From NCBI GenBank assembly GCA_016713325.1, contig JADJPJ010000095.1:62001-126000 (forward strand): a stretch of 64,000 nucleotides of DNA, written 5' to 3'. The position numbers and the translations under genes are program-made. Position 1 is the stretch's first letter, and each line of letters opens with the position of its first letter. Shown one piece after another: positions 36,616 to 43,894 of this stretch. The DNA is from Candidatus Flexifilum affinis. Lineage in GTDB: Bacteria > Chloroflexota > Anaerolineae > Aggregatilineales > Phototrophicaceae. Under the pieces are notes generated by a model, which saw only the letters and a program-made list of their open reading frames with translations, was not told the DNA's origin and did no database searches.

Positions 36616-37734
36616 GCACACGGCGTTGATCACCTCGCCCTGTTCTTCGACAGTCATTTCGGTATAGAACGGCAGCCGCAGCAGCCGGTCGCTCAGCGCC
36701 TCCGTCACCGGGCAGTCGCCCACCTTGCCCCCAAAAGTTCGCCCCATGTCGCTCAGATGCAGCGGCAGGTAGTGGAACACCGCCAGAATGCCGCGCACCT
36801 TCAAATGTTCGATCAGCGCGGTTCGCACCTCCAACGACGGCAGCATCAGATAGTACATGTGATAGGCCTGTTCACACGCCGCGGGCACCGTCGGCGTGCC
36901 GATGCCATGCGCTTCCGCCCAGCCGCGCAGCTCGCCCTCGTAGCGTTCCCAGAGCGCCCGGCGCTTCACCTGAATGTCGTCACGCGCTTCGAGCTGGGCC
37001 AGCAGAAACGCCGCCAGCAGTTCCGACGGTAAATAGCTCGATCCCACATCCACCCAGGTATATTTGTCGACCTGCCCACGGAAGAAGCGGCTGCGGTTGG
37101 TGCCTTTTTCGCGCAGGATCTCGGCCCGCTCGATGTACTGCGGGTCGTTGATCAGCAGCGCGCCTCCCTCCCCGCACTGGAGATTCTTCGTCTCGTGGAA
37201 GCTCTGCGTGGCCATGACGCCCAGAGTCCCGAGCAACCGCCCGCGATAGCGGCCGAGCAGCCCGTGCGCGTTGTCCTCGATGACCGAGATGCCATGCCGC
37301 CCGGCGATGTCCAGGATAGTGTCCATTTCACAGGCCACGCCGGCATAGTGCACCACCACGATGGCCCGCGTCCTCGGCGTGATCGCCGCTTCCAGCAGGG
37401 CCTCGTCCAGGTTGAGCGTGTCCGGCCGCACATCCACGAACACCGGCTTCGCGCCGCGCAGCACGTAGGCGTTGACCGTCGAGACGAAGGTGAACGACGG
37501 CACAATCACCTCGTCGCCCGCCTTCAGGTCGAGCAGCAGCGCCGACATCTCCAGCGCGTGCGTGCAGGAAGTGGTCAGCAGCGCCTTCTGCACCCCCAGC
37601 GTCGATTCCAGCAGCGTGTGGCACTTCTTTGTGAAATCGCCGTCGCCAGAAAACTTGCCGGCCGCCATGGCTTCCTGCATCCTGCCGAGTTCGGTACCGA
37701 CCAGAGTCGGGCGGTTGAACGGGATTTTGTGCAT
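36598..37734 (-). CDS. wecE: WecE/RffA-like dTDP-4-amino-4,6-dideoxygalactose transaminase
   Basis: 378 residues from ATG 37734. It belongs to the DegT/DnrJ/EryC1/StrS PLP aminotransferases and matches the WecE subgroup throughout: IPFNRPTLVGTEL at the start, GKFSGDGDFTKKC, VEF-like IVVVHYAGVACEMD, and the PLP lysine Lys183 in QSFHETKNLQCGEGGAL. The reaction would convert dTDP-4-keto-6-deoxyglucose to dTDP-4-amino-4,6-dideoxygalactose using glutamate. It is the last gene of a minus-strand cassette with a WecD-like acetyltransferase, which would perform the next step. The dTDP-sugar supply genes (rmlA, rmlB) are not in the window. Confidence 0.88.
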   Translation of the reverse strand: MHKIPFNRPTLVGTELGRMQEAMAAGKFSGDGDFTKKCHTLLESTLGVQKALLTTSCTHALEMSALLLDLKAGDEVIVPSFTFVSTVNAYVLRGAKPVFVDVRPDTLNLDEALLEAAITPRTRAIVVVHYAGVACEMDTILDIAGRHGISVIEDNAHGLLGRYRGRLLGTLGVMATQSFHETKNLQCGEGGALLINDPQYIERAEILREKGTNRSRFFRGQVDKYTWVDVGSSYLPSELLAAFLLAQLEARDDIQVKRRALWERYEGELRGWAEAHGIGTPTVPAACEQAYHMYYLMLPSLEVRTALIEHLKVRGILAVFHYLPLHLSDMGRTFGGKVGDCPVTEALSDRLLRLPFYTEMTVEEQGEVINAVCSFYAQ

Positions 37735-37755
37735 GATCACCTGACTTCTTCTCGA

Positions 37756-38661
37756 TTATGAAGGACGGCGGGCGGCCAGCAGGCGCGACCCACCATAGCG
37801 AAAATGGGCGCCGGACCTGATCGCCGCCGTTTCGACGGCCATCACCGCCGATAGCACCCGGTTGAGCGGCGCTCTCAGCTTGAATTCGGCATACAGATCG
37901 AATTCCGACTGTTCGGCCGTCGGATGCGCCTTACGCGACCGCGTCAGCATCATCAGCGGCAGCAGCAGCGACACGAACGACGTCGTCTCGATCACCTGAA
38001 AGCCGGCTGCCTCGACCCGCGCGACCAGCTCGTCGCGTTCATAACGCCGCTTATGATAGCTGACCTCGTCGACCATGCTCCACAGAAAGCGGTGCTGCGG
38101 CACGCTGATCAGCAGGCCGCCCCCCGGCTTGAGCGCGCGGTACATCTGCGTCAGGGCCTGGTCGTCCTCGTCGATGTGCTCGATCACGTCGAACGCGCCG
38201 ATCAGGTCGAAGGCCCGTTCGTAGGGGACGTGCCGGGCGTCCATTTGCAGCAGCGTCGCCGCCGGCACCCGCTGCCCGGCGAAGCGCAGCCCTTCGACGT
38301 AGATGTCGCTGCCGTAAAATTTCGCCGCCGGCAGGTGCGCCGTCAGATGCTGAAGCACGAAACCCGTGCCGCAGCCGATCTCCATAATCCGCTGTGCGCC
38401 GGCGAAATGGCGGCGGATCAGGGTCAGAATCAGCCGGTTGCGCGCCTCGAACCAGAAGTGGCCTTTTTCCAACTGCGCCAGGTGGGCGAAGAAGTCGCCG
38501 CCATAGCTGTCATTGCCGCCGGCGAGTTCCGGGGCATAGAGCGGGATGCCCTCCTGACATTCCGGCGCGTAGCCGCACGCCGGGCAGGCGTCGAGTCTTT
38601 CCTGTAAGAGGATGTCGCCCGTCTCAGGAAAGACGGTTTCGCAGCGCAGACAGCGCCTCAT
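37756..38661 (-). CDS. SAM-dependent methyltransferase with N-terminal zinc ribbon
   Basis: 301 residues from ATG 38661, whose ATGA overlaps the stop of the upstream acetyltransferase. The N-terminus has two Cys pairs (Cys4/Cys7 and Cys26/Cys29), likely a zinc ribbon. The class I methyltransferase core starts with motif I MEIGCGTG at residues 93-100, then DVIEHIDEDDQALTQM and LKPGGGLLISVPQHRFLWS. The C-terminal part has a hydrophobic patch (FVSLLLPLMML). Its position inside the wecD/wecE-like cassette suggests it methylates a sugar or lipid-linked intermediate, but that is inferred from context only. Confidence 0.85.
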   Translation of the reverse strand: MRRCLRCETVFPETGDILLQERLDACPACGYAPECQEGIPLYAPELAGGNDSYGGDFFAHLAQLEKGHFWFEARNRLILTLIRRHFAGAQRIMEIGCGTGFVLQHLTAHLPAAKFYGSDIYVEGLRFAGQRVPAATLLQMDARHVPYERAFDLIGAFDVIEHIDEDDQALTQMYRALKPGGGLLISVPQHRFLWSMVDEVSYHKRRYERDELVARVEAAGFQVIETTSFVSLLLPLMMLTRSRKAHPTAEQSEFDLYAEFKLRAPLNRVLSAVMAVETAAIRSGAHFRYGGSRLLAARRPS

Positions 38662-39431
38662 GACGGCATCCCCTCGGCGTCGAACCAGCCGTGGTACCAC
38701 AGCTTGATCGATTCAGTCAGGAAGCCGTTCCGCTGGTACAGCCGCTGCGCCGCCAGGTTGCGCCCCTGGGTGACCACCGTCACGCGCGCGCAACCCTGCC
38801 CGGCGAACCAGTTCAGCGCCGCCGCCACTACCTGTCCTCCCAAGCCGCGCCCGCGCGCGTTTTCGGCGACGCCGACCAACCCGATCTGCCCTTCGGTCGC
38901 GTCTTTGGCCGGGTGCAGATGGCAGGTGATGAAGGCCGCCGGCTGTCGCTGGGCCTGATCGTCCGCCTCGGCCACCAGCACGGCGTCGGCATAGCCTTGG
39001 CAGCTCCGCTCGATCCATGTCGCGTAGAAGGCGTCGCACAGTTGGGTCGGGAAATGGCCGTCGAAATAGAAGCGCGAGTCGGTATAGCTACGGCTGGCCA
39101 TTGTCCGCAGCGCCGGCAGATCGTCCTCCCGCCACGGCCGCAGGCCCTCCGGCAGTGCCGTCGCGTCAGCCGCAGCGACAGCCGGTGGCTTGCGCTCGAA
39201 GGTCACGCGCATGTCGACCAGACGGAAAATCGGCGCGCCGAGCAGTCGCAGCGTCTCGCGATCGTTCGGGTCGGCCAGGACGTACAGGCACTCGACGGCC
39301 TGGTCGCGGCACCAGGTCGTGATCTGGGCCAGCGACTCCGGCGTGACCGTCGCCGTGTTGACCCGCGCGATCCGCCGCCCGAAGAATTCGGTATCCCAGG
39401 GCAGCAGTTCACACAGAGGTGGAATTGTCAT
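38658..39431 (-). CDS. WecD-like GNAT acetyltransferase
   Basis: 257 residues from ATG 39431. The start CELLPWDTEFFGRRIARVN is characteristic of dTDP-fucosamine acetyltransferase (WecD/RffC). The GNAT core at the C-terminus has IGLVGVAENARGRGLGGQVV, where RGRGLGG is the acetyl-CoA loop, and RNLAAQRLYQRNGFLTES. The expected reaction is N-acetylation of dTDP-4-amino-4,6-dideoxygalactose, the product of the WecE-like enzyme two genes downstream. It overlaps the end of the GT2 gene by 23 bases and the methyltransferase start by four, so all are one transcript. Confidence 0.82.
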   Translation of the reverse strand: MTIPPLCELLPWDTEFFGRRIARVNTATVTPESLAQITTWCRDQAVECLYVLADPNDRETLRLLGAPIFRLVDMRVTFERKPPAVAAADATALPEGLRPWREDDLPALRTMASRSYTDSRFYFDGHFPTQLCDAFYATWIERSCQGYADAVLVAEADDQAQRQPAAFITCHLHPAKDATEGQIGLVGVAENARGRGLGGQVVAAALNWFAGQGCARVTVVTQGRNLAAQRLYQRNGFLTESIKLWYHGWFDAEGMPS

Positions 39432-40419
39432 AGTTATGGGACTCGCCTTGGGCTGCGCCGGCAGGCTGTGTAAGTTCAGAAGGGTCGCTTTCGGTTGAGA
39501 TCTCTTCACGCACGGCGTAGCTGGGGCGATCCATCAGGCGGACGTGCATGCGCGCCAGGTATTCGCCGATGATGCCCAGGGCGAACAACTGCACCCCGGC
39601 AAAGATGGCGATGATCGAGGCCAGGAACGGGAAGCCCGGCACGCTTTCGCCGCTAAGCAGGTAGCGGCCGATCACCACGATGAAGACGAGCACACCGAAG
39701 ATCACGAAGGCGAAGCCGACCAGGCTGGCGAACTGCAGCGGCATCACACTGAAGCCGGTGATCATGTTCATGGCATGGCGGATCAGCTTGGCCACCGTGT
39801 AGTTGGAGACGCCCACGTGCCGCGCCTCGTGGCGCACGGTCACGTAGGAGAAGCGCGAGCTGCCCCAGGTGAGCAGCACGTCGATGGAGACGTAGGCGCC
39901 GTGGTAGCCCTCGAAGGCGCGCGCCACCTGCCGGCGAAACAGGCGAAAGGCGCTCACCTTGGTGGCGATATCCACGCCCATCGACCCCTGAAGCGCCAGC
40001 TTGGTGAGCTGCGAGGCCACGTTGCGCAGCAGGCCGTGATGCATCTTCGCCGGCGCGCCGTAGACCACGTCGTAGCCCTCGTTCAGCTTCGCCAGCAGCA
40101 GGGGGATCTCTTCGGGCGGGTTTTGCAGGTCGTCGTCCAGTGTGACCACCACGTCATGGCGCGCCGCGCGGATTCCGCAGAGCAGCGCGCTGTGCTGTCC
40201 GTAGTTGCGCATCAGGTTGATGCCGCGCACGGTCGAGTACTGCCCAACCAGCGCCGCGATCGCTTCCCAGCTACGATCGCGGCTGCCATCGTTGACCAGG
40301 AGGATCTCGTACTGCGGACACAGGTCGTTCAGCACCGCGGTCAGCCGTTCGACCAGCGGTGAGAGCGTGTTTTCGCTGTTGTAGACCGGCACGACCACGG
40401 AAAAAGTCAGCGGCTGCAT
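39409..40419 (-). CDS. Family 2 glycosyltransferase, GtrB/DPM1-like
   Basis: 336 residues from ATG 40419, with AGAGGG upstream; the longer frame would translate the G/C tract and is rejected. The GT-A domain begins FSVVVPVYNSENTL, with LVNDGSRDRS and the metal-binding Asp95-Asp97 (TLDDDLQNPPEE). Two hydrophobic spans near the C-terminus (about 230-257 and 265-292) match GtrB/ArnC-type enzymes that charge undecaprenyl phosphate with a sugar. It is the first gene of the minus-strand cassette. It may transfer the dideoxy-sugar made by the WecE- and WecD-like enzymes to a lipid carrier. Confidence 0.88.
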   Translation of the reverse strand: MQPLTFSVVVPVYNSENTLSPLVERLTAVLNDLCPQYEILLVNDGSRDRSWEAIAALVGQYSTVRGINLMRNYGQHSALLCGIRAARHDVVVTLDDDLQNPPEEIPLLLAKLNEGYDVVYGAPAKMHHGLLRNVASQLTKLALQGSMGVDIATKVSAFRLFRRQVARAFEGYHGAYVSIDVLLTWGSSRFSYVTVRHEARHVGVSNYTVAKLIRHAMNMITGFSVMPLQFASLVGFAFVIFGVLVFIVVIGRYLLSGESVPGFPFLASIIAIFAGVQLFALGIIGEYLARMHVRLMDRPSYAVREEISTESDPSELTQPAGAAQGESHNYDNSTSV

Positions 40420-40519
40420 GGAAGCCCTCTGATCTGTGAATAACATGACCTGTATTCTAGCCGATCTGTCAAGTCGATGGCCGGAAGGTAGGAGCAGGTT
40501 CGTGAACCCGCCGCGCCAA

Positions 40520-40724
40520 GGGGGGGGCAACCCCCCCCCCCCGGGGGGGGGGGGGGGCCGGGGGGGGGGGGGGGGGGGGGGGGCCCCCCCCCCCGGGGGG
40601 GGGGGGGGGGGGGGCCCCCCCCGGGGGGGGCGCGCCCCGGGGGGGGGGGGGGGGGGGGGGGAGGGGGGGGGCCCCCGCGGGGGGGCCCCCCCCCCCCCCC
40701 CCGGGGCCCCGGGGGGGGGGGGGG
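40520..40724. other. Low-complexity G/C homopolymer tract, probable artefact
   Basis: 205 bases made of long runs of G and C with only a few As. It lies in the promoter region between the divergent GT2 gene and the gene at 40936, flanked by normal sequence (GTTCGTGAACCCGCC on the left, GCGTGAACCGCC on the right). Frames through it encode only Pro or Gly. Together with its flanks it fills the 516-base gap, whose other content is a GGCGCCCCTAC repeat fragment and a promoter. Confidence 0.75.
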
Positions 40725-40808
40725 CGTGAACCGCCACCGGGCTCGAGGCGCCCCTACGAACCATTCACCCTGCGCCGAGGAACTGGCGCAAAATGCCCCG
40801 ACCGGTAG

Positions 40809-40838
40809 TTGAGTCCAGACGTGGTCATGGCCTATACT
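40809..40838 (+). promoter_or_regulatory. Promoter of the Cys-motif protein gene
   Basis: TTGAGT (40809-40814), 18-base spacer, TATACT (40833-40838), about 98 bases before the ATG. Confidence 0.45.
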
Positions 40839-40935
40839 GGTGGCCTTCATGGGCGCATCATTCGGCCCGGCCGCCCGCGCGCCCGCCGGCCGGGCCGTAC
40901 ACCCACCAGTACTGGAAGAGGAAAGGATCTCCGGC

Positions 40936-41739
40936 ATGGCTATCGATACCGTCATCGGTTATAGCTGTATCCCCAAGCAGACGCTCAATAGCGAAGGCAT
41001 CCTGGAGCGGCTGAAGGCGCGCGATCGCGCCCGCACGGTCATCGAGCTGTACCGCGAGGGCGGCGACGAGCGCCATCCCAGCCTGATGGAATTCGAGTTC
41101 ACCCGCATCAATTCCGAGGGCGATGAAGAGCACCGCATCGTCAACGTGCAGGAAATGCTCAACCATGGCGCCGAACTGGACCCGCTGGCCCATCACTGTG
41201 CCGGCTGCCCGGCCAACGTCAGCGGCCACCCGTTCGGCTGCTTCGGCGTCATCCAGTACCCGATCAGCGCCCGCGCCGAGCGCTGGCTGCTCGACCGGCT
41301 GCCGGGTATCGACGAGCCGCTGATCTGGCTGCTGCTTCGCCAGGGTGTGCAGGATCTCGGCTACAATGGCGATCTGATCGGCCCCCTGCGCCAGCAGAAA
41401 GACTACTTCGAGGAAAAGCGGCTGCCGGGGCGCGATCTGGTAGAGTTCGTCATCAGCGGCGATCAGGTCTTCGAGATGCTTTTCCTGGTCGGGGCGATTC
41501 AGCCCGCCCACGCCGGCATGCTGCTGCTCTTCTTCAACGCCATCCCTCGCGCCATCGAAGCCGACCACATCGTCCACATCCTCAACCGCGATCTGACCGC
41601 CGAGCAGATCGCCGCCGAGTTCCCGTTCCAGCTCCACGCCGCGGACGATGACGACATCACCATCTATGAACTGAAGCTCTTCTTCAAGGCGCTGCACACC
41701 GCCTGGACGCTCAATGTAGTCGTGGGCCTGGACGTGTGA
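40936..41739 (+). CDS. Uncharacterised protein with HHCAGCPAN / FGCFG motif
   Basis: 267 residues from ATG 40936 with AAAGGA upstream. I do not recognise the family. Around residues 85-105 a dense motif HHCAGCPANVSGHPFGCFG offers three Cys and three His, fit for a metal or iron-sulfur site. The N-terminus (IGYSCIPKQTLNSEGILERL) is short and soluble. The C-terminal half is alpha-helical with FEMLFLVGAIQPAHAG and LFFNAIPRAIEADHI, and an acidic patch ADDDDITIYE. No signal peptide or membrane span. It has its own promoter and stands between the sugar cassette and the membrane-protein pair. Confidence 0.8.
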   Translation: MAIDTVIGYSCIPKQTLNSEGILERLKARDRARTVIELYREGGDERHPSLMEFEFTRINSEGDEEHRIVNVQEMLNHGAELDPLAHHCAGCPANVSGHPFGCFGVIQYPISARAERWLLDRLPGIDEPLIWLLLRQGVQDLGYNGDLIGPLRQQKDYFEEKRLPGRDLVEFVISGDQVFEMLFLVGAIQPAHAGMLLLFFNAIPRAIEADHIVHILNRDLTAEQIAAEFPFQLHAADDDDITIYELKLFFKALHTAWTLNVVVGLDV

Positions 41740-41881
41740 GTTACGCTGCGTCCGAGCTGCATGGTTCGTCCGTGTTGCATGTGTCGTCCTGTTGACGGGC
41801 GGCGCTGGACTGCCGCGCCGGCGCCGGCGCTCGGTGGTGTAGAATGGGCCGCGTTGAATCGGGTTCAGACTGCGCCGTGAC

Positions 41882-43894
41882 GTGAAAAAAGCCGCTCCGC
41901 TCTTCCTGATCACCTGCCTGTACCTGCTGATCGCAGTGGTCATCACCTATCCTGTGATCGCCCAGCTCGATAGCCGTCTGATCGGCCACCATCTGAGCGA
42001 CGCCTACGAGTACATAGGGGTGACCTGGAGCATCAAGACGGCGCTGACGGCGGGCGCGAACCCGTTGTTCGTCCCCCAGATGCTCTACCCGGAGGGCATT
42101 CCAGCAGCTTTGGCCCTCAGCCTGCTGCTGGAGTGGATGCCGCCGCTGCTGCTCAGCTATGTCATGTCGCTGGCCGCCGCCTTTAACGTCTCCACACTGC
42201 TCACCCTGGCGCTCAACGGGCTGGCCATGTTCGTTCTGGCGCGCAAGCTCATGGGTGGCCGCCCAGGCCACTGGCCCGCCGCCTTCCTGGCCGGCCTGGT
42301 CTGGATGACCTACCCCGCCTTTCAGGGGCAGATGGGCGCCGCCCACACCGGCCTGCTGGCGCTGTGGGGCGGGCCGCTCTTCGCAGGCGTGGCCCTTGAC
42401 CTGCCGGACCGTTCCCTCACCGACCGCCGCGCCTGGCCGAAAATTCTGCTGGCCGCCGTCCTGTTCACGCTCGGTCTGCTCGGCAACCCGACACTGCTGC
42501 TCTACATCATGACACCCATCGCCGCCTTCCTGCTGGCCCGGACGCTGTGGCGGCGCGAGCGCTTCCTGCCGCTGATCGCCGCTGTCGTCCTGGGCGGGCT
42601 GCTCTGGCTGCCGCTCGCGCTGCCCTCACTGGTCAGCCGGGCCGACGCCGACACGCTGGTGCTCGACATCGGCGGCGACGTCCGCTACAGCGCCCCGATT
42701 GTCTCGATCGTCGCGCCGTCGTTCTACCATCCGCTCTTCGGCGATCTGGAGTACCCCCGCCGCGCGATCGGCGCCGAGCCGTTCGAGCAGACCGGCTACC
42801 TGGGCATCGTCGCCGGACTGATCGTGCTCTGGGCGCTGATCTGCCGGCCGGCCGCGCGTCCCTGGCTGATGCTGGCCGTCGTCGCCTGGGTCTTCTCGCT
42901 CGGCCCTTTGCTCAAGGTCGAGGACCGGCCGCTGCTGGTCGAGATCGAGAACGGCGCACAGACGATCGCCACGCCGATCAGCCTGCCGTGGGCGCTGTTT
43001 GGCGATCTGCCGGGGCTGAGCTTCTTCCGCACCCCGGCGCGCTTCAACTTCGCCGTCGGCTTTGCCGTGGCGGTGATGGTCGGCTTCGGCACGGCCGCGC
43101 TGCTGCCCTCGACCCGGCGCGGTTGGGCACTCGCCCTGCCCGTCGCTGCCCTGATCCTGTTCGACTACCAGCTCTGGTGGCCGATGCCGACCAACACGGC
43201 CACCGTCCCGGAGCCGATCCGCGCGCTGGGCGAGGACCCGGAGATTCGCGCGGTGTTCAACGTGCCGGCCACCCACCCGTTGATCGTCAAGGAGGCGATG
43301 TTCCTGCTCACCCAGCACGGCAAGCCGATCCTCACTGGGCAGATCGCACGCGAGACGCCGCTCAAGGTGTCGAAGTCGGCCATCCTGGAGACCACGCTGG
43401 ACCCCGGCCTGCTCGACGCCGCCGGGGTGGACGTGATCATCGTACATCGCTACCTGGAAGTGCCTGACGGGCTGGAGACCAGGCTGTTCAACCTGGCCGG
43501 CGACCCGATCTACCAGGACGAGCGCTTCGCCGTCTACCGCCTGCCGGAGTATGATGGCCCGCCGCCTGGCTTCACCGCCCTGACGCCGACCGACGGCGTC
43601 CAGGTGACCGATGCCGCGCCCATCCATTTCTACGCGCCGGACGCGGGTCGGGCCACCCTGCGCGGACTCGTCACCGCGGAGGGCCGGGTCGTCACTGCCT
43701 CGCTCGACGAGGGCACGCCGCTGGTCGGCTGGACCGTGGTTGGGATGAGCACGATCGAGCACACCTTCGACTTCGAGGCCGGCTACCACACGCTGGATCT
43801 GATCCTCGATCCGCCCTGCACCCGCGTCTTGTCGCCGGCACTGACCTGCGACGGGATGACAGTCGAATGGACGACGCTGGAGACAGCCCCATGA
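41882..43894 (+). CDS. Polytopic membrane protein, GT-C/YfhO-like, copy 1
   Basis: 670 residues from GTG 41882. About eleven hydrophobic spans fill residues 5-440, followed by a soluble C-terminal region of about 230 residues with LDAAGVDVIIVHRYLEV and DPIYQDERFAVYRLPE. The first outer loop has an acidic ISDAYEYIG-like stretch (HHLSDAYEYIGVTWSIK), as in GT-C glycosyltransferases that use lipid-linked sugars. The family is not certain. The stop overlaps the start of a paralogue (ATGA). It lies near the sugar cassette but on the other strand, so a role in surface glycan transfer is plausible but inferred. Confidence 0.75.
   Translation: MKKAAPLFLITCLYLLIAVVITYPVIAQLDSRLIGHHLSDAYEYIGVTWSIKTALTAGANPLFVPQMLYPEGIPAALALSLLLEWMPPLLLSYVMSLAAAFNVSTLLTLALNGLAMFVLARKLMGGRPGHWPAAFLAGLVWMTYPAFQGQMGAAHTGLLALWGGPLFAGVALDLPDRSLTDRRAWPKILLAAVLFTLGLLGNPTLLLYIMTPIAAFLLARTLWRRERFLPLIAAVVLGGLLWLPLALPSLVSRADADTLVLDIGGDVRYSAPIVSIVAPSFYHPLFGDLEYPRRAIGAEPFEQTGYLGIVAGLIVLWALICRPAARPWLMLAVVAWVFSLGPLLKVEDRPLLVEIENGAQTIATPISLPWALFGDLPGLSFFRTPARFNFAVGFAVAVMVGFGTAALLPSTRRGWALALPVAALILFDYQLWWPMPTNTATVPEPIRALGEDPEIRAVFNVPATHPLIVKEAMFLLTQHGKPILTGQIARETPLKVSKSAILETTLDPGLLDAAGVDVIIVHRYLEVPDGLETRLFNLAGDPIYQDERFAVYRLPEYDGPPPGFTALTPTDGVQVTDAAPIHFYAPDAGRATLRGLVTAEGRVVTASLDEGTPLVGWTVVGMSTIEHTFDFEAGYHTLDLILDPPCTRVLSPALTCDGMTVEWTTLETAP

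Noticed and set aside
39409..40764. Extended glycosyltransferase start through the G/C tract
   Set aside because: The extra residues are Pro/Gly runs from the homopolymer tract; ATG 40419 has a good ribosome site and starts the conserved domain.
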